Assembly: GCF_051027545.1 (NCBI RefSeq)
Contig: NZ_CP194902.1
Coordinates: 1,426,001 to 1,490,000, forward strand
DNA length: 64,000 bases
Origin: Methylocaldum sp002005105
GTDB lineage: Bacteria; Pseudomonadota; Gammaproteobacteria; Methylococcales; Methylococcaceae
Direction of reading: 5' to 3'
Below the pieces are notes generated by a model. The model was given only the letters and a program-made list of their open reading frames with translations. It was not told the DNA's origin and did no database searches. Below, piece after piece: positions 27,590 through 36,529 of this stretch. The position numbers and the translations under genes are program-made. The first letter of the stretch is position 1. The number at the start of each line of letters is the position of its first letter.

Positions 27590-28750
27590 ATGATCTACTT
27601 CGATCACAATGCGACCACCCCGCTGGATGAGCGGGTCTTGGATGCGATGCTGCCCTATCTGGGCGCCTTTTACGGCAATCCGTCGAGTCTTTACCGGATG
27701 GGGCGGGTCTGCCGCGGCGCGGTCGATACGGCCAGGGAGCAGGTCGCTGCCCTGGTGGGCGCGCATCCGTCCGAGGTCGTGTTTACCAGCGGCGGGACCG
27801 AAGCGAATAATTTGGCGCTAAAAGGCTTGGCCTTTTCTCGCGAGTCGGGCGTGATCGCTGCGGGCGCTACCGAGCATCCATCGGTTTCGGAGCCTTTGGA
27901 GTTCCTGAAGACCAGAGGCTGGCGGGTCGCAACCATTCCTGTGGACGGGAATGGTATGGCCGATGCGTCGTATATCGAATCTTTGCCGGCCGGCGAGCTT
28001 CGATTCGCCACCCTCATGATGGCCAACAACGAAACCGGCGTGATTCAGAATATCGCGTCCATCGCCAATTGGTTCCGCGAGCGCGGCATCGTTTTTCATT
28101 GTGACGCAGTGCAGGCGGCGGGCAAGATTCCGCTCGATTTCAAAGCCTCAGGCGCTCATCTGATGTCCCTTTCCGGGCACAAGATTTACGGTCCCAAAGG
28201 CGTGGGCGCGCTGATTCTCGACAAAACCGTCATGCTAGAACCCCTGCTGCATGGCGGCGGACAGGAGCAAGGCCTACGCGGCGGCACCGAAAACGTGGCG
28301 GCCATCGTCGGTTTCGGTAAAGCGGCGGAGTTGGCTTTGTCCGAATTGGAGGGACGACGCGCTCAGCTGCTCGGTCTACGCAAACGGCTGGAGGTTGGTT
28401 TGGAGATTATCCCCGGAGCGATCTTGTTCGCCGAACACGCGGAGCGGCTGCCCAATACTTTGCAGTTCGGCATCGACGGTTACGACGGCGAAGCCCTGGT
28501 CATGAACCTCGATCGGCAGGGCATCGCGGTGTCCAGCGGTTCAGCCTGCGCCAGCGGCGCGGGGGAGCCGAGCCCCGTGCTCATCGCCATGGGCGTTGAG
28601 CCGGAAGTTGCCAAGAGCGCGATACGCGCAAGCTTCGGCAAGAGCAACACCGAGGCGGAAGTCGACCGTTTTCTGGAGGTCTTGAAAAACCTCGTGGGCA
28701 TACCCACGTCTGAGAGCCGGGGAGCGATACCGGTGATGCCGGTCATTTAA
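27590..28750 (+). CDS. iscS: Cysteine desulfurase, IscS/NifS family
   Basis: A 386-residue PLP enzyme that takes sulfur from cysteine for Fe-S cluster assembly. MIYFDHNATTPLDERV opens the protein; TSGGTEANNLAL binds PLP; SLSGHKIYGPKG carries the PLP lysine; and the persulfide Cys lies in VSSGSACASGAGEPS. It is shorter than E. coli IscS (about 404) and the C-terminus differs, so it is somewhat NifS-like; the operon context supports the housekeeping role. No iscU is seen next to it. Confidence 0.93.
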   Translation: MIYFDHNATTPLDERVLDAMLPYLGAFYGNPSSLYRMGRVCRGAVDTAREQVAALVGAHPSEVVFTSGGTEANNLALKGLAFSRESGVIAAGATEHPSVSEPLEFLKTRGWRVATIPVDGNGMADASYIESLPAGELRFATLMMANNETGVIQNIASIANWFRERGIVFHCDAVQAAGKIPLDFKASGAHLMSLSGHKIYGPKGVGALILDKTVMLEPLLHGGGQEQGLRGGTENVAAIVGFGKAAELALSELEGRRAQLLGLRKRLEVGLEIIPGAILFAEHAERLPNTLQFGIDGYDGEALVMNLDRQGIAVSSGSACASGAGEPSPVLIAMGVEPEVAKSAIRASFGKSNTEAEVDRFLEVLKNLVGIPTSESRGAIPVMPVI

Positions 28751-28811
28751 AGATTATGCCCCGAGCGTTTATAAGCTTTTTGAATCAGCGATCCGACAGA
28801 GATTACGTATT

Positions 28812-29135
28812 ATGTCCATTACCTTAACCGAAAAAGCGGCGGAGCAAATCGCCAAGCAATTGCAAAAACGCGGCAAAGGGGTAGGGCTTCGTCTGAGCGT
28901 GAAAAAGTCCGGCTGCACCGGTTTCGCCTATGTAGTCGATTACGCCGATGCGGTGGAGCAGGGCGATGCCGTATTCGAACAGCACGGCGTGAAAGTCGTC
29001 GTGAGAGACAGCGATCTGGCTTATCTCTCGGGCGTTCAGGTGGATTATCGCCGGGAAGGAATCAACGAAGCGTTTCGATTCGACAATCCCAACGTCAAGG
29101 CGACCTGCGGCTGCGGGGAAAGTTTCGCCGTCTAA
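28812..29135 (+). CDS. iscA: Iron-sulfur assembly protein IscA
   Basis: A 107-residue A-type Fe-S carrier. The three cluster cysteines are in KKSGCTGFAY (C35) and the C-terminal ATCGCGESF (C99, C101). It is the last isc gene here. hscBA, fdx and iscU are not adjacent, so the operon is reduced or interrupted. The Rhs gene starts 50 bp later, and a diverged copy of the last 97 bp recurs at 36859-36955. Confidence 0.95.
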   Translation: MSITLTEKAAEQIAKQLQKRGKGVGLRLSVKKSGCTGFAYVVDYADAVEQGDAVFEQHGVKVVVRDSDLAYLSGVQVDYRREGINEAFRFDNPNVKATCGCGESFAV

Positions 29136-29185
29136 GATTCTCTCTTCAATCGGAAGAACCGATACATCGGCATCCCGGTGATCTC

Positions 29186-32100
29186 GTGAGGCTAGCCGTT
29201 CACCGCCTGCTCTCGGCCGGCCGCGCCTATCGCTTTGCCAAGGTCGGCAGCGAATGGCGGCCCGACGCCGATGTCACCGATACCCTTGCCCCGCTCAGCG
29301 AGGCCGGCACGATCACGGGCTGGCGCTATTCCTTCGGCGAGGACGAGACTTCGGAATACTACGATGTCACCGGCCGATTGACCGCGATCGTCAGCCGAGA
29401 AGGGCTGGCCCAGGATTTGGCCTACGACGGCCTGGGGCGGCTTTCCCATGTGACCGATCGCCTTTCGGGTCGCCAATTGCTGTTGGCGTATGACGCCCAA
29501 AATCGGCTGAGCACCGTGACCGACCCGGCCGGCAACGTCTACACCTATCAGTATGATGTGCTCGGACGCCTCGGTACGGTTCTGTATCCGGACAGCACCC
29601 CCGAGACCCTGTCGGACAACCCGAAGCGGTTGTACACCTACGAAGATATCCGGTTCCCCTATGCCTTGACCGGGATTATCGACGAAAACGGCGAACGTTT
29701 CGCGACCTTCGCCTACGACGAACAAGGCCGCGGTATCCTCACCGAACACGCCGGCGGCGCGGATAGAATGACCCTGACCTATCAGGCCGACGGCTCCAGC
29801 ACCGTGACCGATCCGCTCGGAACAGCCCGGACCTACGGGTTCCAAACCATTCTGAACGTCGCCCGCAGCACCGGTGTGACCCAGCCTTGCGGCAGCGGCT
29901 GCGGTCAGCAAGCCAGTTCGGCCAGCTATGACGCCAACGGCAACGTCGTCAGCCGCACCGACTTCAAGGGAGTCACTACCACTTATCAATACGACCTGAC
30001 CCGCAACCTCGAGACCAGCCGCACCGAAGCCGTGGGGACGCCCGAAGCCCGGACGATCACCACCGAGTGGCACCCGGCTTTCCGGCTGCCGACCCGGATC
30101 ACCGAGCCGGGGCGGACCACGACTTTCGCCTACGATGCCCACGGCAACCGCCTCACCAAGACCATTACCGCGGGCGGCCAAAGCCGCACCTGGACCTACA
30201 CTTATAACGACTTCGGTCAAGTCACCAGCGTCGACGGTCCCCGCACCGATGTCGGCGACGTGACGACCTTGACCTACGATGTTCAGGGCAACCTGACTTC
30301 GGTCACCAATGCCCTGGGGCACGTCACCACCTACGGCGCCTACGACGCCCACGGCCGGGTCGGTCGCATCACCGATCCCAACGGGCTCATCATCGATCTG
30401 GCCTACGACGTTCGAGGCCGGCTGATCAACCGCGCCGTGGGCGGCAAGAGCACGACGTCCGAGTATGACGGCGTCGGCCAGTTGACCAAAGTCACGCCGC
30501 CTAACGGCGCGTTTCTTGAGTACACCTACGACGCAGCCCACCGGCGGACCGATATCACCGACGCCTTAGGCAATAACATCCACACCACCTACGACCTCTC
30601 CGGCAACAAGACGAAAGAAGAGGTATTCGATCCGTCCAACACCCTGGTCCGGCAACACCAGTGGGTCTACGATACCCTCTCGCAGCTTACTCAATCCATC
30701 GGCGCCGCCGGTCAGACCACCACCTACGCCTATGACGCCAACGGCAACCGGACCAGCGTCACCGACCCCCTCAACCGGGTGACTCACTACACCTACGATG
30801 CCTTGAACCGCCGGGTCTCAGAGACTGACCCCTTAGCCGGCAGCACCGGGTACAGCTACGATGCCTTGGATCATCTTCTCGCGGTCACCGATCCCTCGAA
30901 TCTCACCACCACCTACACCTATGACGGCTTTGGCGATCTCCTCCAGGAAGCGAGCCCCAACACCGGCACAGTTCTCTATAGCTACGACAGCGCCGGCAAC
31001 CGGCTCACCCGACAAGATGCCACCGGTGCCACGGCGATCTCCAGCTACGATGCCCTCAACCGGCTCTTGGGCATCGACTATCCCGGTACGGTCTCGGATG
31101 TAAGCTATAGCTATGACCAGGGACCCCATGGGCTAGGCCGGTTGACCGGCCTGACCGACGGCGCTGGCGATACCGCCTACCAGTACGACGTTCGTGGCCG
31201 GCTGACGACCCAAACCGTAACGATCGATGGACTGTCGTATACCACCCGTTACGGCTACGACGACGCGGACCGCTTGGTGAGCCTGACCTACCCGTCTGGG
31301 CGGGTGATCGGTTATCCGCGGGACAACACGGGACGGATCACGGAGGTCCGGAGTACCAGTCAGGGGCAGACCGAGGTGGTAGCGACCGGCCTCAGCTATC
31401 GGCCGTTTGGTCCTCTGGCGGAGCTCACCTTCGGCAACGGTTTGATCCTGACGCGCAGCTTCGATGCCGACGGGCGCCTGACCGAGCAAACCGTGGGTAC
31501 GGTGCAGCATCACGCTTACGCGTTGGACGAAGCAGACAATATCGTCGGTATCACGGACTGGCTGGACATGGGCCGCAACCAGAATTTTACCTACGATGCC
31601 CTGGACCGACTGATCGGCGCCAATGGGCGCTACGGCAGTCGCGGTTGGAGTTACGACGAGGTCGGCAACCGCCTCCTCGAAACCCGCAGCGCGGGTCAGA
31701 CGGCATACCGCTATGCCCTGGATACTCATCGGCTGCTCGCGGCCGAGGGGCTGGACAACCGCAGCTTTGCTTATGACGAAGCCGGTCGCATGGTCGGCGC
31801 GGGCAGCTACCAATTCGGCTATCGTGAGGACGGCCGACTCACAACGGTCAACCAGGAGAGCCTGCCCCGGGCCGCCTACCGATACAATGGTTTGGGACAG
31901 CGCGTACAAAAAACCACCTTCCAGACTACGGGCTACCACTACGATGCGGCCGGGCACCTCATTGCCGAAAGCGGCGAAGCAGGCCAGCCCCTGCGGGAAT
32001 TTGTCTATCTCGACGATCTGCCGCTGGCCTTCATCCGCTCTCCCGAGGGTCGCGAGCAGGACTTCAACCGCGACGGGGTCATCGACCGGAGCGATGTGGA

Positions 32101-33049
32101 CATCCTACTTCAAGCCCGCAACCAGCCGGTTGGCCCCGGCGACCCCCGCGACCTCGACCGCGACCATTGGATTACCGTCCTCGACGCGCGCCGGCTGGTC
32201 TTGCGTTGCGATTACCCGACCTGTGTCGGCGGCGCCCCACCACAAAGCGAACCCGCCGTCTATTTCGTTCAGGCCGACCACCTTGCTGCGCCGAGGCTTC
32301 TGACCGATCAAAATCAGACCGTAGCCTGGTTTTGGGACTCCGATCCTTTCGGGGGCGGTCGCCCCGAGGAAGACCCGGATGGCGATCAACAGCCCCTCAC
32401 ACTCAACCTGCGCTTCCCGGGCCAGTACTACGACGGCGAGTCGGGGCTACACTACAACTACTTCCGCGATTACGATCCGAGCCTCGGGCGGTATCTGGAG
32501 AGCGATCCGATCGGGCTCGTGGGTGGTCTAAATACCTATGCCTATGTCGGGAATAATCCGGTCAATTGGATTGATCCATTTGGATTAGAAGCCGGTGTAA
32601 CGATCTGGCAGCCGGTTGGATGGGGCAGCTCGTCGTTCGGTCATGCATCTGCCGATGTTAACGGCACCACTTATTCTTTTGGTCCGAGCGGGATGACCAA
32701 TCTTCCTACATCCGAGTATGTAGACAAAAATGGTTTTCGAGATGGCACGCGAGTAAATTTAAAGTTGCCGCCTGAGAAGGAGGCAGTATTTGAGGCGTGC
32801 CTTCGGAGATCGCAAGGTGGATATAATGCGCTAACCAATAACTGTGCATCCCCTGTGCAGCGATGTCTTCGAGAAGCGGGGTTAAATGACTTTTTTAAAC
32901 ATGGAGAAACAACTTTGGGCATAAATGGAAACCACGTCTTACCAGTAGATCTTGGTAATGGATTACTTTCTTCCGAAGCGGCCAATGGAACGACGAATTA
33001 TCCTGCTACTCGATCAAGCGATGGGACTAGTGCTCCATGGGCAAGGTGA
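29186..33049 (+). CDS. Rhs/YD-repeat polymorphic toxin, N-terminally truncated, with dockerin-like insert
   Basis: 1287 codons from a GTG at 29186. Over 20 YD repeats (for example YDALNRRVSETDPLAGSTGY) should build the Rhs shell. The N-terminus starts inside what is normally the middle of such proteins, with no signal peptide or PAAR region, and the frame runs upstream without a start, so the 5' end looks cut off at the iscA junction. About residues 955-1005 are dockerin-like (DFNRDGVIDRSDVDILL and DLDRDHWITVLDARRLVL). The core ends RYLESDPIGLVGGLNTYAYV and DPFGLEAG. The C-terminal tip of about 155 residues has GHAS and TNNCASPVQRC, which recalls a permuted papain-like (LRAT/NlpC-like) fold; that is a guess. 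Confidence 0.85.
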   Translation: MRLAVHRLLSAGRAYRFAKVGSEWRPDADVTDTLAPLSEAGTITGWRYSFGEDETSEYYDVTGRLTAIVSREGLAQDLAYDGLGRLSHVTDRLSGRQLLLAYDAQNRLSTVTDPAGNVYTYQYDVLGRLGTVLYPDSTPETLSDNPKRLYTYEDIRFPYALTGIIDENGERFATFAYDEQGRGILTEHAGGADRMTLTYQADGSSTVTDPLGTARTYGFQTILNVARSTGVTQPCGSGCGQQASSASYDANGNVVSRTDFKGVTTTYQYDLTRNLETSRTEAVGTPEARTITTEWHPAFRLPTRITEPGRTTTFAYDAHGNRLTKTITAGGQSRTWTYTYNDFGQVTSVDGPRTDVGDVTTLTYDVQGNLTSVTNALGHVTTYGAYDAHGRVGRITDPNGLIIDLAYDVRGRLINRAVGGKSTTSEYDGVGQLTKVTPPNGAFLEYTYDAAHRRTDITDALGNNIHTTYDLSGNKTKEEVFDPSNTLVRQHQWVYDTLSQLTQSIGAAGQTTTYAYDANGNRTSVTDPLNRVTHYTYDALNRRVSETDPLAGSTGYSYDALDHLLAVTDPSNLTTTYTYDGFGDLLQEASPNTGTVLYSYDSAGNRLTRQDATGATAISSYDALNRLLGIDYPGTVSDVSYSYDQGPHGLGRLTGLTDGAGDTAYQYDVRGRLTTQTVTIDGLSYTTRYGYDDADRLVSLTYPSGRVIGYPRDNTGRITEVRSTSQGQTEVVATGLSYRPFGPLAELTFGNGLILTRSFDADGRLTEQTVGTVQHHAYALDEADNIVGITDWLDMGRNQNFTYDALDRLIGANGRYGSRGWSYDEVGNRLLETRSAGQTAYRYALDTHRLLAAEGLDNRSFAYDEAGRMVGAGSYQFGYREDGRLTTVNQESLPRAAYRYNGLGQRVQKTTFQTTGYHYDAAGHLIAESGEAGQPLREFVYLDDLPLAFIRSPEGREQDFNRDGVIDRSDVDILLQARNQPVGPGDPRDLDRDHWITVLDARRLVLRCDYPTCVGGAPPQSEPAVYFVQADHLAAPRLLTDQNQTVAWFWDSDPFGGGRPEEDPDGDQQPLTLNLRFPGQYYDGESGLHYNYFRDYDPSLGRYLESDPIGLVGGLNTYAYVGNNPVNWIDPFGLEAGVTIWQPVGWGSSSFGHASADVNGTTYSFGPSGMTNLPTSEYVDKNGFRDGTRVNLKLPPEKEAVFEACLRRSQGGYNALTNNCASPVQRCLREAGLNDFFKHGETTLGINGNHVLPVDLGNGLLSSEAANGTTNYPATRSSDGTSAPWAR

Positions 33050-33309
33050 TGATAAAGCTCATGACAAAAATTGTTGGCGTGGTTTTTATATTTCTACTCA
33101 TATATCTTATTTCTCGTGCATCTTCCAGTTATAGGCACGGATACTCGTGGCGAGAAATGGACTGGAATCAAGACGGGACAACCTCAATTGCCGAGGTCAT
33201 ATATGGTAGTGATATTGGTAAGCGCGAGGTTATTAGAAATCAGAAAGCTTGCGTCGAATACTATGCTTACAAAGATGGCCTACCCATAAAGACAGTTTGC
33301 CCTCAATAA
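33037..33309 (+). CDS. Candidate immunity protein with membrane helix and EF-hand-like loop
   Basis: A 90-residue protein overlapping the end of the Rhs gene; an in-frame ATG at 33049 overlaps the Rhs stop as TGATG and is an equally good start. There is one transmembrane helix (IVGVVFIFLLIYLI), then an EF-hand-like loop (DWNQDGTTSIAEVI), then VEYYAYKDGLPIKTVCP. Small proteins of this appearance follow Rhs toxin genes. The location directly after a toxin tip makes it the likely immunity gene. Base composition is AT-richer than the surrounding chromosome, as for the toxin tip. Confidence 0.6.
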   Translation: MGKVMIKLMTKIVGVVFIFLLIYLISRASSSYRHGYSWREMDWNQDGTTSIAEVIYGSDIGKREVIRNQKACVEYYAYKDGLPIKTVCPQ

Positions 33310-33326
33310 GCTGGATAAGCAAAGCT

Positions 33327-33413
33327 CGCGTAGGATGCGGTGACGCAGGAACCGCATCGTTCGAGTTTGTGATCGATGCGCCTCCTTCGTCGGCACATCC
33401 TACGCGGGCTGAA
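33327..33413. repeat. Inverted repeat of the GTAGGATG type
   Basis: Arms CGCGTAGGATG (about 33328) and CATCCTACGCG (about 33400) flank about 60 bp. Similar GTAGGATGGGT sequence occurs near 53490. It separates the two Rhs units. Confidence 0.55.
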
Positions 33414-33488
33414 AAATTGGCAAACATCCCATCCCCATCTTTTCCGTAAAAAGGTTTATAAACAGCCGGGACTTGATACCTACCGCGC

Positions 33489-34115
33489 TGGTTTTGGGAC
33501 TCCGACCCGTTCGGTGTCGGTCGCCCCGAGGAAGACCCGGATGGCGATCAACAGCCCCTCACACTCAACCTGCGCTTCCCGGGCCAGTACTACGACGGCG
33601 AGTCGGGGCTGCATTACAACGTCTTCCGCGATTACGATCCGAGCCTCGGGCGGTATCTGGAGAGCGATCCGATCGGGCTCGTGGGTGGTCTAAATACCTA
33701 TGCCTATGTGGGGAATAACCCGCTACTCTACGTAGACCCCTTGGGCTTGTAAGGCATTGCTCAAGATATTGGTCGACTCGTTGATAAGTTGCTCCAGCCT
33801 CCGGAAGCGACCTCCGATTTTCTTCGAAACTATCGCGATATGCGCGATGCCAATACGATCGGAGGGGACAAGTACTTCCATTGCAAGGCAAACTGTGAAG
33901 CGACACGTCGAGGTAAGTACGGAGAGGCTACAGCTTGCACCATATCGGATACCCGTGAATGGTTTGATCAGAATATCAAGGGGGATCCGGCAAGCGCCTC
34001 GGCAGCCGATCAGATAGCTAATACGGCTGGCCGTTCGGGAGGAAATAGTTCACCGCTGTCCTGCGACCTGGTTTGTAGTCCTTTCCGTCCTAACGGGTTA
34101 CCTGCGAACTATTGA
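33489..34115 (+). pseudogene. Orphan Rhs C-terminal end plus toxin tip, with an in-frame stop between them
   Basis: From 33489 the sequence repeats the end of the Rhs core nearly word for word (WFWDSDPFGVGRPEEDPDGD through NTYAYVGNNPLLYVDPLGL), then hits TAA at 33750-33752. The same frame continues at once with GIAQDIGRLVDKLLQPPEAT and SDFLRNYRDMRDANTIGGDK, then YFHCKANCEATRRG, to a stop at 34115. A single codon therefore separates core from toxin tip. Such orphan tips are usually silent alternatives that replace the main tip by recombination through the shared core. The tip is a Rhs-associated family I recognise by its YFHCKANCEA segment but whose activity I do not know. Confidence 0.7.
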
Positions 34116-34125
34116 TGGAGTCGTG

Positions 34126-34284
34126 ATGCCACTCAGGAAAATCCTCATCCTGGCTGTAGTTCTGATCCTGTTGATAGCCGGTGGCATTTGGTTGCGGAAG
34201 CAGTTGCAAATTGATGGCTGCCTAGATGCTGGCGGACGCTGGAACTATGAAGAAGGGGGGTGCGAGACCGGGGTGTCAAATTAA
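34126..34284 (+). CDS. Small membrane protein, candidate immunity gene for the orphan tip
   Basis: 52 residues: a basic start MPLRKI, one transmembrane helix (LILAVVLILLIAGGIWL), then a short periplasmic tail with two Cys (DGCLDAGGRWNYEEGGCET). GGAG precedes the ATG by 5 nt. It follows the orphan toxin tip by 10 bp. The IS256 inserted at 34270 replaced the original end: without it the frame would read CETR and stop, and with it CETGVSN. Confidence 0.6.
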   Translation: MPLRKILILAVVLILLIAGGIWLRKQLQIDGCLDAGGRWNYEEGGCETGVSN

Positions 34285-34303
34285 CTGTGTAACTGGGGTT
34301 AGT

Positions 34304-35561
34304 TCATAGGGTAACTCGATCACCAAAGAGGATCACGAAGTGGTTCAACGCCCGTTTCCAATCCTGGATCGGCATGGTCCATTTCTTCTCGATCCGCTGC
34401 AGTCCCAGATACAGGACTTTCAGAATCGCTTCATCGTTCGGAAACGCGCCGCGGGTCTTGAGCAGCTTACGCAGGCTGAAGTTGAGCGATTCGACGGCGT
34501 TGGTGGTGTACAGCACTTTGCGGATCTCCGGGGGATAATCGAAGAACACGGTCAAGCGCGCCCAATCCGCCCGCCAGCTTTGGCTGATGGCCGGGTATTT
34601 CGCGTCCCAGGTTTCGCTAAACCGCGCCAGGGCGGCTTCGGCCTCGGTCAGGGTCGCCGCCCCATAAATCGCCCGCAGATCTTTCGCGACCGCCTTGCGC
34701 TCCTCCCAGGTGACATACTGCAGGCTATGGCGCACCTTATGGACGATACACAGTTGGACCTGGGTGTTGGGAAACACTGCTTCGATGGCTTCCGGCAGTC
34801 CCTTGAGCCCGTCCACACAGGCGATAAAGCCATCCTGAACCCCCCGGTTTTTCAACTCGGTGAAGACGGCCAGCCAGAACTTGGCGCCTTCCGTGTCCGC
34901 AATCCACAGGCCCAGCAACTCCTTTTCGCCCTGCAGATTGACGCCCAAGGCCAGATATACCGCCTTGTTCTTGACCGGTCCCGCTTCGCGCGATTTGACG
35001 ATCAGGGCATCGAAATACAGGATCGGGTAGACCGAGGCCGAGGGCCGGCTCTGCCATGCCTTCACGTCCGCCAACACCGATTCGGTGACGTTGGAAGGGT
35101 CGCGACTAAAGCGACCGTTTGCGATTGGAGATGAGCGTCGGCGAGACTTCCACGCCATACAGTTCTTCCAGATGGCCCTGAATATCACGGGTCGACAATC
35201 CCCGGGCATAGAGGGCCAGAACCTTCTCATCAAATCCTTCGAGCCGGCGTTGGCGCTTGGAAACCAGTTGCGGCTCGAAGTCTCCGTTGCGATCGCGCGG
35301 GACCTCAATCGCCAAGGACCCGGTTTCGGTCTGAATTGTTTTCACAGACTTGCCGTTGCGGGAGTTGCCACTGCCGCGCCCTTCCAGGGCATGCGGCGCA
35401 TACCCCAAAGGGGCCGTCATTTCGGCTTCCAACGCTCGTTCCACCAGACGCTGGGTCAGCTGTTTGAGCAAGCCGTGTTCCCCCAGAATGTCTTTCGGAT
35501 TCGTATAGCCTTTGAGCAATTCGTCCAATAAGGCATCTTGTTTGGTTGTGTTACTGGTCAT
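34304..35561 (-). pseudogene. IS256-family transposase split by a 34-bp hairpin cassette
   Basis: The N-terminal part (from 35561) runs MTSNTTKQDALLDELLKGYT to VEVSPTLIS, then reads into the cassette and stops. The C-terminal part resumes NVTESVLADVKAWQSRPSAS and continues through YFDALIVKSRE, CVDGLKGLPEAI and TNAVESLNFSLRK, ending DRVTL at 34304. Deleting 35096-35129 restores LISNVTESVL in frame. All DDE-region segments are present, so the insertion is the only visible defect. Confidence 0.88.
35096..35129 (+). repeat. 34-bp hairpin cassette inside the IS256 transposase gene
   Basis: TTGGA occurs on both sides (35091-35095 and 35125-35129). Between them are AGG, the stem GGTCGC / GCGACC with loop GACTAAA, and CGTTTGCGA. 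It is the clearest filled site because the interrupted protein family is known. Confidence 0.9.
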
Positions 35562-35657
35562 CTCTTATTTTCCTTTTTGTCAGATTATATAAACCAGTTA
35601 CACAGTTCTTTTTACACCCTCGCGAGACCCGTTAGCCATCAGGCACCGCAGGGTCAT

Positions 35658-35897
35658 CTACTGCACTGGTGCCCAAAAACGCCCGCTGTCGCGGGCGTTT
35701 TCATTCCGTCCTTGTTTAGCCGTTTCGATCAACTCGATATCCTTGCGCAGCAGACTGTTGATTAATTCCGATAAGGCGATTCCCTTGGAATCGGCGCGGG
35801 CGGATAGGTAGTTTTGGACTTCCTCGTCCAGCTTGCGTAGGGCGGAATAGGGTACTCCCGTATTCCGCCGCATGAATTCGGCCTCTATTCGGCGCAA
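35658..35897 (-). CDS. Small antitoxin-like protein (CopG/BrnA-like)
   Basis: 79 codons. The core VPYSALRKLDEEVQNYLSAR and then GIALSELINSLLRKDIELIE resembles small antitoxin-like regulators with a ribbon-helix-helix-like C-terminal part. No toxin gene is adjacent. The last 15 residues are encoded by the terminator hairpin at 35676-35701, so the natural end of the protein may have been lost. Confidence 0.45.
   Translation of the reverse strand: MRRIEAEFMRRNTGVPYSALRKLDEEVQNYLSARADSKGIALSELINSLLRKDIELIETAKQGRNENARDSGRFWAPVQ
35676..35701. terminator. Bidirectional intrinsic terminator
   Basis: 11-bp arms AAAACGCCCGC and GCGGGCGTTTT around the loop TGTC. Confidence 0.75.
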
Positions 35898-35930
35898 TAC
35901 GCGAGTACGCTATTGCGCCCTACCGCGCTT

Positions 35931-36089
35931 TGGGCAGACCTAACGACTAAAGGGCAATGGGCTAATCATGTTAGGGATTATAGCGCTGATTATGGTCTTG
36001 GAATTCCTCTGTTATATGAGCGTGGTAAGGGCTTGACCAATGTCAATAGACTTTACAGTGGTGCAGGTGTCATAAAATCGTTCAAATAA
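35931..36089 (+). pseudogene. Remnant of a third Rhs toxin tip
   Basis: An open frame without a start reads ADLTTKGQWANHVRDYSADY, then GLGIPLLYERGKGLTNVNRL and ends YSGAGVIKSFK before TAA at 36087. It sits directly before a small gene, as the other tip-immunity pairs do, and is AT-richer than the chromosome. No Rhs core precedes it. Confidence 0.4.
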
Positions 36090-36106
36090 CCACCCCTTAT
36101 AAAGCA

Positions 36107-36529
36107 ATGGCGGTAAAGAAAGGTTTATTTTTCATAGTCCTGGGCCTAAAAACACGATATGGCCCGTGGTGGCTCGGCAGAAAGAAACTTTTCTATTATT
36201 TACCGCCATCGCTTGCCCAGCTAAAGGCGTTAGCCAAAGCGCGTAACGATATTGCTCTCAAGGAAAGTGACACAGGCAGCAGGGCGGAGAAAGACACTTT
36301 AGTATGTGACCCTATGGGGGATATTCCAGGAAAACTATTTTTATCAAAAAGTCATTTGATGACAAAGAATTCCGACGAGAAGACTTTAAAATGGATGATT
36401 GAAATTGCCACGCAACTCGGCGGACGCGTTAAAGATAACCGAAATAGGACTTATCGCTCCTGTGACGATTACTATGTTGATCCCGCGGATGAAGAGGCGG
36501 CAAGGCACAATGCAAGTCTGAGCAGTTAA
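36107..36529 (+). CDS. Hypothetical protein, possible immunity gene of the third tip
   Basis: 140 residues with no recognised domain. The basic, hydrophobic start (MAVKKGLFFIVLGLKTRYGP) might insert in a membrane. It is otherwise a mixed soluble-like sequence ending DPADEEAARHNASLSS. It begins 17 nt after the stop of the toxin remnant. The low GC of this stretch supports recent acquisition. The immunity role rests on position only. Confidence 0.45.
   Translation: MAVKKGLFFIVLGLKTRYGPWWLGRKKLFYYLPPSLAQLKALAKARNDIALKESDTGSRAEKDTLVCDPMGDIPGKLFLSKSHLMTKNSDEKTLKWMIEIATQLGGRVKDNRNRTYRSCDDYYVDPADEEAARHNASLSS

Larger units (their letters stand above)
34270..35621 (-). mobile_element. IS256-family insertion sequence
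   Basis: About 1352 bp. The ends are GGGGTGTCAAATTAACTG on the left and the complement of GAGGGTGTAAAAAGAACTG on the right, both followed inward by TGTGTAACTGG. The 8-bp direct repeat GCGAGACC flanks it (34262-34269 and 35622-35629). Confidence 0.85.

Noticed and set aside
33473..33718. Arg-rich frame over the orphan Rhs end
   Set aside because: Out-of-frame reading; the real frame gives the Rhs core sequence.
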